From a virus: a stretch of DNA of 43,636 nt. The notes under the pieces are model-generated. The model did not search any database and was not told the DNA's origin. It saw only the letters and a program-made list of their open reading frames with translations. Of this stretch, positions 1 through 9,189 are shown piece by piece (within the stretch, counting starts at the first letter, position 1; every line of letters begins with the position of its first letter). The position numbers and the translations under genes were made by a program. Location: positions 1 through 43,636 of IMG/VR virus record IMGVR_UViG_3300042691_013192. One strand, 5' to 3'.

Positions 1-69
1 AGCAGATTAAGACTCAAGAGAAGATATATCAGACTCAGGTAGATGCGGTTACAGCTAGTATTATTCCAG
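1..69. repeat. Terminal overlap, copy 1 (circular assembly)
   Basis: These 69 bases are identical to the last 69 bases of the window. One long reading frame continues without a stop from the right copy into the left copy in the same register. The duplication is therefore best read as the overlap left when a circular or circularly permuted genome was linearised by an assembler. A genuine 69-bp terminal repeat cannot be excluded, but it would fall inside a structural gene. Confidence 0.95.
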
Positions 70-2978
70 AGCTAGAGACAATGCCTGCTGTAAGTTCAGA
101 GCTTATAATGAAAACTGCTAATCGTAATGGGCCCGGCGGCGGAATGTTGTCAGCTCAGAATGAGAACTATGGTCAGTTAGGTTCTGCAACCCAGTTCATT
201 GGTAAGCGCAGAATTGAGATTACACAGAAAACCATTAAGGAGTTTAGTGACTCCACTGATTCTTTAAGATATCAGTTAATGAATGATGTGGAAGCTGCTA
301 CTGAGTTCTCTGTAATCAACAACACGCTGAGAGGTACTGGAGAAGGATACAAACTTATACGGGATGAAGCAGCAGGAACAGCTGAGTTAGTTATAGCTAA
401 GTACGCGCAGTTGTTGGAGCAGGATGCAACTAAAGCAGAAAACTACTTAGCTACATTGCCGGCCGATATCCCAAGGAAGATAATCATTAAAAATCCTACA
501 ACTATAGATGCTATAGCTATGCACATAGCTGAGAATGGTAAAGAGGTATCTAAGCTAGCTAAGATTCGCGCACAGCAAGGATTAACTTTTGAGCGGGATC
601 CTAATAACTTCTATCCTATTCCGCCTAATCCCAAAGATTATAGGTTCTATGGTTTTGTAATTGATGATTCTATTAAAGGAACTTTTGGTTCGTCTAAGAT
701 GATTCACGCTGATTCACCTCAAGCACTAGAAGAAGCTATCACTAAGATTAAACAATCTGATCCGGGACTTACAGTAGTTAGCGGTAAAGAAGCTGAGGCT
801 TATTACAAATCAATTGGACAATATGATCATTCAAGAACTCTAACTGACGCCAGATTAGACGGAGCCATCAAGCGTTCTGGCGCCTCACAAAGTTACTATG
901 TACCAACTGACCCTAAGAAGATAGCAGATGATTTATTTAATTGGCATGTTGCATCCAAGTCAAATACAGTACTTGAAGTGTTTAATCACAAGTATGAAGT
1001 ACCGATTAAAACGCTAAATAAGCTAGGTGAAGCATACACTGGTATATCAAGATCACACTATCGTGCAACTGATGTATTAAGTTATGTACAAACCAAGTAT
1101 GACAATCCTTATGATAACTACACCAAGTCATTGTTAGGTTTATCCACTACTAAAGACTATCCATTCTGGTCACCAGTTAATGAGTTACTAGATAAGAAAG
1201 TCTCTAGTTTATTTAACACAGTGTATGAGTCATTTAAGAACTTAAAGTCCTCTGATGAATTACTCGAAATTAATGAGAGGTTAGCTAGATATGGTTATAA
1301 TGGCGGGTATAAGGATGCTGCTGAACTGGCACTTGCTAATCACAGCGCACCGCGCGATGCATTAAATAAATTTATCAATAAAGCCAATGGATTACTAAGT
1401 ACTCTTCAACTTCGCTTAGATGCAATTAATCCGATAGTCAACGTACTAGGTAGTAATGTATTACTAGGCTCTGAAACTAACTATTTAATTAAAAACATCA
1501 TAGCTAAGAATGCCGATGCTGTAGGTGAATTGTCTAGGCTAACAAGTATTAAAGTACCCGGCGTAGATACATCATCAATACTATCTCCAAAGAAACTAAT
1601 TGCCGATGCATACAAAGAATTTATATCAGGTGACAATAAATCTGAACTAACTAAGTTCTTTCGTGACAACGGATTCATGCCTAAGATGCGGGATCAATTC
1701 AGGAGTGTTATTGATGATCTAACATTAGACGGTACTGAGACCGGAGGTAAGCTGGGTAGTAGGATGGAACGTGCAGTAGCTACTGCTAAAGGACTAGCTG
1801 ACAAAGGTGAGATATTAACAGGCAACAGACTGGCTGAAGATTTTAACCGGTTTGTGGCTGCTTATATTCCTAAGCAACTTACTGACATAGCAGTTAAACA
1901 TGGTCTAATGGACCCAGCTGATGCACTCAGTTATATAAATACATTCGTTAACCGCACACAAGGTAACTATATAGCAGCACAGCGGCCCGGTATATTCTCT
2001 GGGCCTATCGGTCAAGCTGTAGGATTATTCCAATCTTATCAATTTAACTTACTGCAGCAACTCTTTAGATATGTTGGCGAAGGATCATCTAAGGATGTAG
2101 CTATGATGATGGGTTTGCAGGGTACTATCTTTGGTATGAAAGGGTTACCGGCATTTGACTTTATTAATACTCACATTGTTGGCACAGCTTCTGGTAATAA
2201 GGATCACCGCGACATTTACAATGCAGCTTATGGAATAGCTGGAACTTCTGTAGGTGATTGGTTGATGTATGGTGCAGCGTCTAATGTTTGGGGTTTGGTA
2301 TCTCCTGACCTTAAAGCTAACCTGTATACGCGCGGTGACTTAAATCCTAGACAACTCACGATTATACCTACTAACATTGCTGACGTACCAATTGTTAATG
2401 CAACTACTAAGTTCTATAAATCACTAGCCTCTACGTTTAATTCAATAGATGCGGGCGGGTCAGTATGGAATAGTGTATTACAAGGATTGGAACACGCGGG
2501 TATTAATAGGCCATTGGCTGGGTTAGCTCAGACTCTTGAGGCCGCAACTAATCCTAATCAGTTAGCTTATACCACCTCAAGTAAAGGTAATGTAGTTTAT
2601 GCTAATGACTTGTTGCATATATCTAACCTAGTTAGAATCGCAGGTGCTAAGCCACTTGATGAAGCTAAAGTTGTAGAGCGTTCATTTAACATTGATGCGT
2701 ATGCTAGTAAAGATACACAACAGCGGGCTGATCTTGGCAAAGCTATTAAGACCACAATACTTGGAGGTAATAAGCCAACGTACGAGCAAGTACTTAATTT
2801 CTCTAATGAGTATGTTAAGCGTGGAGGTAAGCAGACTGAGTTTAATAAGTTCTTCATGGAGCAGTATAAGGCAGCTAACGCTGACCAAGCCATGAGGCTA
2901 CGCGATGCATTAGGACAAGGTAGGATACAAGATGCGCAAAGGCTTATGGGAGGTTACGATCCCTATGAAGGTAGATAG
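1..2978 (+). CDS. Giant ejection/internal virion protein, C-terminal part (residues ~611-1602)
   Basis: This is the second part of the gene that starts at 41737. The frame is open from base 3 and joins the right-hand part through the 69-bp overlap, giving a protein of about 1602 residues. Proteins of this size near the lysis genes of podoviruses are usually internal virion proteins ejected with the DNA to form the trans-envelope channel (T7 gp16 analogues). The sequence is mostly predicted helix. A short hydrophobic block around residues 1265-1300 (GPIGQAVGLFQSYQFNLLQQ) resembles a segment I recall from large phage virion proteins. No lytic transglycosylase or polymerase signature was recognised. 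The Met at base 81 is internal, not a start. Identity as an ejection protein is inferred from size, position and composition. Confidence 0.8.
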   Translation, partial: QIKTQEKIYQTQVDAVTASIIPELETMPAVSSELIMKTANRNGPGGGMLSAQNENYGQLGSATQFIGKRRIEITQKTIKEFSDSTDSLRYQLMNDVEAATEFSVINNTLRGTGEGYKLIRDEAAGTAELVIAKYAQLLEQDATKAENYLATLPADIPRKIIIKNPTTIDAIAMHIAENGKEVSKLAKIRAQQGLTFERDPNNFYPIPPNPKDYRFYGFVIDDSIKGTFGSSKMIHADSPQALEEAITKIKQSDPGLTVVSGKEAEAYYKSIGQYDHSRTLTDARLDGAIKRSGASQSYYVPTDPKKIADDLFNWHVASKSNTVLEVFNHKYEVPIKTLNKLGEAYTGISRSHYRATDVLSYVQTKYDNPYDNYTKSLLGLSTTKDYPFWSPVNELLDKKVSSLFNTVYESFKNLKSSDELLEINERLARYGYNGGYKDAAELALANHSAPRDALNKFINKANGLLSTLQLRLDAINPIVNVLGSNVLLGSETNYLIKNIIAKNADAVGELSRLTSIKVPGVDTSSILSPKKLIADAYKEFISGDNKSELTKFFRDNGFMPKMRDQFRSVIDDLTLDGTETGGKLGSRMERAVATAKGLADKGEILTGNRLAEDFNRFVAAYIPKQLTDIAVKHGLMDPADALSYINTFVNRTQGNYIAAQRPGIFSGPIGQAVGLFQSYQFNLLQQLFRYVGEGSSKDVAMMMGLQGTIFGMKGLPAFDFINTHIVGTASGNKDHRDIYNAAYGIAGTSVGDWLMYGAASNVWGLVSPDLKANLYTRGDLNPRQLTIIPTNIADVPIVNATTKFYKSLASTFNSIDAGGSVWNSVLQGLEHAGINRPLAGLAQTLEAATNPNQLAYTTSSKGNVVYANDLLHISNLVRIAGAKPLDEAKVVERSFNIDAYASKDTQQRADLGKAIKTTILGGNKPTYEQVLNFSNEYVKRGGKQTEFNKFFMEQYKAANADQAMRLRDALGQGRIQDAQRLMGGYDPYEGR

Positions 2979-3023
2979 CTTTAAGTTGGCAGTAAAATAT
3001 TATAACTTAATTAAAGGATTCTT

Positions 3024-3392
3024 ATGTCTCAGGATGTTGTACTTCCCTTACTTGCTAGAACTGCTACCATGGGTTCTGGCGATATTGTTCGCACACTTGA
3101 AACTGGATTGCATGTAATAATTAATATTACAGCCATTGCAGGCGGTGTGACTCTTACACCTAAAGTGCGAGGTAAAGATGCGCTGGGTAATGCGTATGAT
3201 CTATTAGTTGGAGCTGGGCTAACAGCTACAGGACTTACCGTACTAAAGATAGTTCCAGCCATAACTGATGCTGCTAACTCAGCTGTGTCTGATATGTTAC
3301 CTGATGTCTATGACGTAGTAATGACTCAGACAGGCGCCGGTGCTCACACTTACAGTGTATGTCTGAACAAACTAATCAACCGCACAGCCTAA
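3024..3392 (+). CDS. Small beta-rich virion protein (decoration or fibre-associated)
   Basis: This 122-residue protein starts at an ATG preceded by AAAGGA with 5-nt spacing. It is made of alternating beta-type segments with regular T/V/I patterning (GSGDIVRTLETGLHVIINIT near the N-terminus, then KVRGKDALGNAYDLLVGAGL). I recall this single-domain layout in phage structural proteins annotated as decoration or head-fibre proteins. It lies between the giant ejection protein and the downstream tailspike, in the late block. No catalytic motif is visible. The virion role is inferred from family resemblance and neighbours. Confidence 0.6.
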   Translation: MSQDVVLPLLARTATMGSGDIVRTLETGLHVIINITAIAGGVTLTPKVRGKDALGNAYDLLVGAGLTATGLTVLKIVPAITDAANSAVSDMLPDVYDVVMTQTGAGAHTYSVCLNKLINRTA

Positions 3393-3421
3393 TAAACAAG
3401 AAGTAATACTAAAGGAAATTT

Positions 3422-6343
3422 ATGTTAAGTGCATTTGAAACAGCCAACGGCGGTGTATTGGATGTAACTACTCAGGTGGTTACTAAGTTACCTACGACTG
3501 GCTCTATTGGTAATGATGTAGAGTTTAACGGCAACAGGTATAGATGGAATGGCACAACTTATGTAAATGACTCTACTGGATTTAGTAGGTCATTCTCTAG
3601 TTGGGCTAACATGAAATTGATTGACTACGCTAAGTTAGTTGACGGCGATGTAGTTAAGCTATCAGGTTACTACAGCTATCGCGATGGTGGGGAAGGTGAC
3701 TTCGTTTGGGAAGCTAGTAGTTCTGCTACTGACAATGGAGGTACTATTCTTAACCCAACAGGTAATCCGGGCAATGGCAGGTTACGGCGATTGCGTGGTG
3801 AGAATTTAACTGTATTCAAGATTAAATGGTACGGAGCTATTACATCTAATGGAAGTTTGGATACTGCTTTGGTTCGTGATGCTAATGCTGCTATTAATGG
3901 CCCAGCTATTGATGCTGCTATCTTAGACGTGAGAACTTCTAAAGTAACTACTCAAGGTATCAATTGGTTAGATTTTGATGTGGGATTCTATTGGACTAAT
4001 AAAGGTCATACCTGCGATAGAACCGAGGTAGCATTTCTTGGCGGTGGTGGGATGAATTGTAGGCTTATTCATACGCCATCGGCTACAGGCCCTGTATTGT
4101 ATCTATCAGGCAGAAGTAGAACTTCCGCTGCGCCCTACGGCGGATTAAAAGGTATTACACTTAGCGGTAACGCCGGTACATTCCCAGCTTGTTTATACAT
4201 AGATGATAGTATAGACAATATGTTTAAGTTAGAGGATCTAGCTACCGGCGGCGGTGCTGCAGGTTGTGACGGTATCAGTGTAGGCGAGTGGCTAAACGCT
4301 CACTTTAACGTAGCTAGAAATGATGCATGTTCTGGTTATATGTTTAGGATTCGCGGCGGATCTGCTAATTTTGCTGCACCTTCTAGTACAACTGGCAGTA
4401 CTGATACATCTGCATCTGGGTTTCCATTCAGGTCGCTTACATTTAACACAGTTACTGGATTGATTACTATTAGTAAAGGCCCTGAGAATATTGCAATGCC
4501 TAAGGGTTCAGGCATAACATTCTTAACTAAGGGTACATTACCTACAGACGCCGGTACTGGATTGCCACTTAAAGGTGTTAATGCTGCTGTCGGTGCCGGC
4601 ATGTACTTTATAGGGGACTGGGACTATATTAACTATGGGTTTAGGATCTACTACACTCAGGCGGATGCTATAGCTGGTACTAATCCTATATCATTTAGTG
4701 ATGTAGGTGTAGGACAGCACGGAGCTATTACAGCTTGTACTACATTCCTACTATCAGCAAGTTCTACTACTGACGAGTTTACGTATACATCGCGCAACAA
4801 TGTGATGATACCAACTACAGTAGTTGATGGAACTACTACTTATATCGGTAATGGCTTTACTACTACAGGTAGAATAGATTGTACAGGTGTAGGTCATGTG
4901 TTGTTATATGCCGAAGCTGGAGCTAGCTTACCTGCACCTCTATCGCCGGGTGTAATATACTATCCAATCTGGAGTGCATACAATAAGTTTAAGGTAGCAT
5001 CTACAGCTGCCAATGCTGCGGCCGGGATTGCAATTAACTTAACAGATGCAGGCAGCGGTAACTTCTATGTTATGTACAATCACGCACAGTCTACTGGCGG
5101 TATTGGCGCACTAGAAATTAACCAAATGACGTATGATAATTCTAATGCTACAACTACAACTACTACTAACGGTGTTGCTAGGGGAGGTAGAGGACTGTTA
5201 TTTGCGTGGCCGGGCACTGGTGCTAAAGGTCAGATAACTATCAGAGGTCACAGATTTGAAATTAATAAGATGCTTGATGGCGATCCTGTATTTGGATTAG
5301 CTGACCAAGCTAGGATTATTAGGATCTGGGGTATGCAGAACGCGTACTTTGCTCCACAAGTTAAGATCTGCTTAGAGGCTATTCAATTTGACTTGAGTGC
5401 ATCTTTCCAAGTACCGGGCTACGCTAAGATGATTGGGTTGCTTGGCAACAACGGCGATTGGGAATTAGATTACGAAATTCGTAATTGCCAAACTTTTGGT
5501 ATCGGTCTAGGTTATAATAATGACAGTGGTACCGCTAAAGGTTATCTACCTATTGTACATACCAGAGCTAGGATACTACGCGCTCAAGGCTATGCAATTA
5601 ACACAGCAAGCCCATTGCGTATTGATAACTCAATTATTAATACTGATGAAGGTGTATCTAGAACTAGATATGCCGCCGCGCAGTTTGCTAACTCGTTTGT
5701 TAAGGCCGGTGACCTGTTGTTGTCTGATGATGTAGCTACTGCTTACTATAAAGTGACCAATACAACTCCGGGATTAACTACTAATACAGGCGCTGTAAGT
5801 ATTGGAGCAACTGTAACTGGCACTACAGTGGCAGGTAATCTGTTTACCTTATCAGGTACACCAAGTGTTGATAATTTCTGTGTAGGGGCAGCTGTTAGTA
5901 TTGCAGGTGCTGGAGCTGCGGCTGCTGCGTTAACCGGCATTGTCGGGGCTATAGATATTATATCTACACCTAAGACATTTAGGTTGTTAACTACTACAGG
6001 GTTACCACAGCCTTGTGTTACTGATGTGACTGGGGTTGCTTGTACTTTCCTAGGCGCTACAATAGCAAGTGTACCTGTGTTCTATGAGGTAAGTGCTGCG
6101 TTCAGTGTGACTAACTTAGCTGCAGGTACGTCAACAACTGCTACTATCAATGCACCTACCGGAGTTACATTTGCTGCATCCGCGCCGATTGAGGTTGGTT
6201 ATCCAAGTAACGTACAAGCTAACTTGATATACAAAGCATTTGTTACTGCTGGCGGCGCGAGTATTACACTACAGTGTTTCAACCCAACAGCAGGTAATGT
6301 TACTCAAGCATCAGGTACATTCAAGTATCTTGTTAGAGCATAA
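3422..6343 (+). CDS. Tailspike 2, large receptor-binding protein with beta-helix fold
   Basis: This 973-residue protein has an N-terminal region typical of phage tailspikes: YRDGGEGDFVWEASS (about residues 82-96), then TDNGGTIL, then a VFKIKWYGAI segment. In this class such a module precedes a right-handed parallel beta-helix that binds or cleaves surface polysaccharide. The rest is long, Gly/Thr/Asn/Ala-rich and repetitive, as expected for beta-helix coils. The C-terminal 200 residues are very rich in T, V, A and G, which suggests a trimerising or carbohydrate-binding end. The ATG has an AAAGGAAATTT ribosome site. It is the last gene before the convergent terminator. A similar N-terminal motif occurs in the tailspike at 33732. 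Enzyme specificity cannot be told. Confidence 0.8.
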   Translation: MLSAFETANGGVLDVTTQVVTKLPTTGSIGNDVEFNGNRYRWNGTTYVNDSTGFSRSFSSWANMKLIDYAKLVDGDVVKLSGYYSYRDGGEGDFVWEASSSATDNGGTILNPTGNPGNGRLRRLRGENLTVFKIKWYGAITSNGSLDTALVRDANAAINGPAIDAAILDVRTSKVTTQGINWLDFDVGFYWTNKGHTCDRTEVAFLGGGGMNCRLIHTPSATGPVLYLSGRSRTSAAPYGGLKGITLSGNAGTFPACLYIDDSIDNMFKLEDLATGGGAAGCDGISVGEWLNAHFNVARNDACSGYMFRIRGGSANFAAPSSTTGSTDTSASGFPFRSLTFNTVTGLITISKGPENIAMPKGSGITFLTKGTLPTDAGTGLPLKGVNAAVGAGMYFIGDWDYINYGFRIYYTQADAIAGTNPISFSDVGVGQHGAITACTTFLLSASSTTDEFTYTSRNNVMIPTTVVDGTTTYIGNGFTTTGRIDCTGVGHVLLYAEAGASLPAPLSPGVIYYPIWSAYNKFKVASTAANAAAGIAINLTDAGSGNFYVMYNHAQSTGGIGALEINQMTYDNSNATTTTTTNGVARGGRGLLFAWPGTGAKGQITIRGHRFEINKMLDGDPVFGLADQARIIRIWGMQNAYFAPQVKICLEAIQFDLSASFQVPGYAKMIGLLGNNGDWELDYEIRNCQTFGIGLGYNNDSGTAKGYLPIVHTRARILRAQGYAINTASPLRIDNSIINTDEGVSRTRYAAAQFANSFVKAGDLLLSDDVATAYYKVTNTTPGLTTNTGAVSIGATVTGTTVAGNLFTLSGTPSVDNFCVGAAVSIAGAGAAAAALTGIVGAIDIISTPKTFRLLTTTGLPQPCVTDVTGVACTFLGATIASVPVFYEVSAAFSVTNLAAGTSTTATINAPTGVTFAASAPIEVGYPSNVQANLIYKAFVTAGGASITLQCFNPTAGNVTQASGTFKYLVRA

Positions 6344-6389
6344 TGTAGAGGTAGTTTAAGTAAATAAGTATTTCCCCTAGATGTAATTA

Positions 6390-6425
6390 TGCCCCCAAGC
6401 CTTGCGGTTATGGGGGCACTTTTTT
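6390..6425 (+). terminator. Rho-independent terminator ending the late (plus) block
   Basis: The stem TGCCCCC (6390-6396) pairs with GGGGGCA (6412-6418). Further inner pairing gives a TTGC loop, and a run of six T follows at 6420-6425. It lies 47 bases after the tailspike stop, in the gap between the converging blocks. On the minus strand the same hairpin is not followed by a T run, so it should act mainly on plus-strand transcripts. Confidence 0.9.
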
Positions 6426-6439
6426 GTCTGCTGTTTTGT

Positions 6440-6709
6440 TTATTGCAAAGTATGTGGTCCAGTGTCAGTTATAATCAATGTTCTTTTCTCGTAAAGTTTC
6501 TTGGTGAGTATCTCGGCTAACCTAGTTAGATCTGACTCAAAGTACTGCCCATCTAATATGATATTAAAGTGAGCAGCAATTTCAGCAAGTCCTAAATGTA
6601 AATCACCTTCATGTTTTTGTAGAAGTTCTACAATGTCTGGATGATGGCGAAGTTCTTGTTGTAAATCTAAGTACTCTTGTGGGAATAGATGTATGTATCT
6701 TCCTTGCAT
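6440..6709 (-). CDS. Hypothetical protein, last gene of the minus block
   Basis: This 89-residue, Leu- and His-rich, predicted helical protein has no family I recognise. Its ATG shares one base with the stop of the upstream exonuclease gene (TAATG), and GAAGG lies about 10 nt upstream, so translation is probably coupled. It is the most distal gene of the replication block. No membrane segment or catalytic motif is visible. Confidence 0.65.
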   Translation of the reverse strand: MQGRYIHLFPQEYLDLQQELRHHPDIVELLQKHEGDLHLGLAEIAAHFNIILDGQYFESDLTRLAEILTKKLYEKRTLIITDTGPHTLQ

Positions 6710-7419
6710 TAGTATACACCTTCAAGAGTTTCATCTATTGCTTTGAACATATTTAGTAGCATATAATATTCCATTAAACAGTCATGAAGCGGATGATGTT
6801 TCACTAGGTTGTTTTCTGCCACATAATCCGCCAGTGACTTATCAAAGTAAACTCCAGGTACATCAACTATACCGCGCCCCGTATCCAAGAATGTTCTCAA
6901 ACATCTATCATTTCTATAGTGTACTGGATACTCAAGGGGCAGGCTACCTTCTGATCTACGCAGATTTCTATAATGTAGTTGGTACCTTAAGATAGCATTA
7001 TCAAATGCTGCTCCATTGCCCCATAAATATACATTACTTAGATCGGCTTGATCACCTGTTATCTGAGATAGCAATTCAGGCCACATAGCTTCAAAGTATA
7101 CTGAGTTCTTTTTCTCTCCAGTCTTAAGATCGAAGCCATTAAATAGAAGTTCTTTCAAGTAATCTGATTGTTCCCCCCACCAATCAGTGGTACTTTTATC
7201 TCTTGCACCTTGCACATCGTTAGGATCTATTAGCCAGTAGTTTTGGGCGGTTGTTTCAGGGATAAGTAGAGTAGGATTGTCTTTACTGTATTCGCTGTTT
7301 ATTAAATCTGAATAAGTGAATGTTACAGCAGCTACAGCAAACACCGCAGCATCTGGAGTAGTTGCATAAGTTTCTAAGTCTATTACAGTGTGACGTGAGT
7401 CTATATTAAACATGCTCAT
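6709..7419 (-). CDS. DnaQ-like 3'-5' exonuclease (Rv2179c-like)
   Basis: This 236-residue protein has a DEDD-type exonuclease layout. The first acidic pair is HTVIDLETYA (D14, E16). A second site is in WGNGAAFDNAIL near residue 140. A third is HHPLHDCLMEYYML near the C-terminus, with the final His/Asp. The spacing and a WW..Q segment resemble the small Rv2179c-type 3'-5' exoribonuclease family. Such enzymes cut single-stranded RNA or DNA with two metal ions. The frame is open further upstream but would overlap the previous gene by 80 bases. The ATG at 7419, four bases after the previous stop, is the better start. ATG 7413 is also possible. Confidence 0.75.
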   Translation of the reverse strand: MSMFNIDSRHTVIDLETYATTPDAAVFAVAAVTFTYSDLINSEYSKDNPTLLIPETTAQNYWLIDPNDVQGARDKSTTDWWGEQSDYLKELLFNGFDLKTGEKKNSVYFEAMWPELLSQITGDQADLSNVYLWGNGAAFDNAILRYQLHYRNLRRSEGSLPLEYPVHYRNDRCLRTFLDTGRGIVDVPGVYFDKSLADYVAENNLVKHHPLHDCLMEYYMLLNMFKAIDETLEGVY

Positions 7420-7423
7420 GGTA

Positions 7424-8794
7424 TTATTTACTTTCTTTAGGTTTAGGTAGGTTTTCCATTGTATACTTCCAAGTCTCTTTTTCAGACTGGATACGCTCAC
7501 CATTAGCAGTTATGCGCTTGGATATTAATCTAGCATAACCCTGTATATCATCCCAGTTATCTAGGTAGAATGGATCACCATTTAATATACGGGCCATCTT
7601 ATCAGCGATAACTTCCAAGGCTTGCTTCATATCATTGGGAAGTATACTCCAACGCAGTGGCCTGACTTTTTGCATAGTGGCTTTTAGATCCTGTGCATAA
7701 TCTGAGTGATCTATGAACTCACCGTAACGCGCACCGCGCTCAGCTAAGATAGCTTCAGTTGGATCAACAGGTTTTGGTAAGATTACTTTCACAGAATCTC
7801 TAATGGAGTCTTTTGCATCTTCTGCCAGTTGTTTACCTAACTCTGCTTTCTTTTCTTTCCTAAGTACACTGTATAGTAAACCCTCCGTAGCATTTATAGC
7901 TCTATTTAACTCTAGTTCTGGAGTCTGTTCGCTGCTTGAATTATTAGGCCCATCTGTAAATCTATACACATGAGTTGAGTACAGGTTTCTATTGTTATTT
8001 ATCTTAACCTCTATAATATAGCCTCTACTTGTTACTTCCCTAAATAGTTGCTCAAGCGGTTCTTGTATATCTGCCGCCGATGCATTTGAGTTATTTGTGT
8101 TAATAGGTCTAGGTTCAGGTGTTTCCATTTTAGCTGCTATCTCCGCAGGTGAGGTTAATTTATTTGGTAGGCTGCAAGGTATGCCAGTATCGAAGTTAGC
8201 AAATATGTTTGCAGGTAAGTTATTTTGGTTGTAATAAAACACTGCAGCTCTGTGTATCTCATCCCGTATAGCTCCCTGTGCCTTGGCTGCTTCTAACAGC
8301 GGAGAGTTATCAGGTACTTGCAATTTATCATAAATCCATGCCGGAGGTTTTAGATAGGGTACATCTGAGTAAATAGTAGGTGTGCTTTGATTATAATCAA
8401 AGAGCGCCACTGCTTCCGCCCCAGCTACTAGCTCCGCAGCTTTCTTTTTAGCTTCATCTGACATGACAGTAGTATGAATTGCAGCTTCTGTAATTGCCTG
8501 CAATCCAGCTGTCGTCTTAACTTTTTCACCAGTTGCCAGTTGCTCCCTTAGTTTATCCCTTTCTATCCTACTCTCTAAATCTAAAACATACAACAGCCCT
8601 TCAGCACAAGCATCATAATAATTGACCTGCATAAGACAAATTACATACTCGTAACCTCTGTATAATCTATGGCACCAAATATTCCCGTGGATTTGCTTAC
8701 CCTGATGATATCTAGATTCATAAGTATATTTAACTTCATAACCTTTAGCAAAGAGTTCTTTCTCTATTGCTAGGTCCCGCTCTGTGACAGTCAT
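7424..8794 (-). CDS. DUF6378-containing protein with two copies of an unknown alpha/beta domain
   Basis: This 456-residue protein has a C-terminal region (about 345-428) matching the phage DUF6378 pattern as I know it: ILAERGARYGEF, then QALEVIADKMARILNGDP, then DNWDDIQGYARL. The function of that family is unknown to me. Residues about 8-87 and 246-323 look like two diverged copies of one small domain: a GY-x-V/I-x-V/Y beta start, a strand pair, then a helix with A/G-LLY-V-L-E and a final KLREQL/LGKQL. The middle is low complexity. The start is secure: GGAGG lies 7 nt before the ATG, which overlaps the upstream stop as ATGA. A role in nucleotide or DNA metabolism is inferred from context only. 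Confidence 0.75.
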   Translation of the reverse strand: MTVTERDLAIEKELFAKGYEVKYTYESRYHQGKQIHGNIWCHRLYRGYEYVICLMQVNYYDACAEGLLYVLDLESRIERDKLREQLATGEKVKTTAGLQAITEAAIHTTVMSDEAKKKAAELVAGAEAVALFDYNQSTPTIYSDVPYLKPPAWIYDKLQVPDNSPLLEAAKAQGAIRDEIHRAAVFYYNQNNLPANIFANFDTGIPCSLPNKLTSPAEIAAKMETPEPRPINTNNSNASAADIQEPLEQLFREVTSRGYIIEVKINNNRNLYSTHVYRFTDGPNNSSSEQTPELELNRAINATEGLLYSVLRKEKKAELGKQLAEDAKDSIRDSVKVILPKPVDPTEAILAERGARYGEFIDHSDYAQDLKATMQKVRPLRWSILPNDMKQALEVIADKMARILNGDPFYLDNWDDIQGYARLISKRITANGERIQSEKETWKYTMENLPKPKESK

Positions 8795-9189
8795 AAGTAT
8801 AACCTCCGCATATCTAATACTTTTTCAATTTCAGTGCAGTGCGCATCTGCAACTAGCTTTCTATATACTTTACCTTTTTCCAGCTTTAGTGCGATGTTAA
8901 ACATGGTGTCTATGTCAATGTCAGTTTTATTTTCTGTAATCTGAGTATATAAGGCTGGGCCATCTTCAGGCAATAGCACTATCTCAACTTTACTAGGAAA
9001 TAGTGATTTAGTATAGAACTTTAACTTATAGCCCCTAGCCCTAAGCCAAATCATCTTTAGTTCTCTAAGCTCAGCTTTATCTTGATTAGATCCATCTGGC
9101 TGTTTATAATTCCTTGCTTTCCTTTCATCTTCTGATAGTGGGTTACCTAATCCAAATTCTTCATCGTCACTTCCCATTAGACTACTCAT
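8791..9189 (-). CDS. Hypothetical protein with the same small domain as its downstream neighbour
   Basis: This 132-residue protein has an acidic N-terminus (GSDDEEFG). Its C-terminal half (LRARGYKLKFYTKSL, then a helix with ALKLEKGKVYRKL) resembles the two repeated units in the adjacent DUF6378 protein. The frame is open to an ATG at 9207. The ATG at 9189 has AGAGGG six bases upstream and overlaps the preceding stop by 8 nt, so it is preferred. The end overlaps the next gene by four bases, indicating coupled translation. No known family was recognised. Confidence 0.65.
   Translation of the reverse strand: MSSLMGSDDEEFGLGNPLSEDERKARNYKQPDGSNQDKAELRELKMIWLRARGYKLKFYTKSLFPSKVEIVLLPEDGPALYTQITENKTDIDIDTMFNIALKLEKGKVYRKLVADAHCTEIEKVLDMRRLYL

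Noticed and set aside
6390-6425. Terminator acting on the minus-strand block as well
   Set aside because: The minus-strand side of the hairpin is followed by a mixed AT sequence without a T run, so only the plus-strand direction is called.
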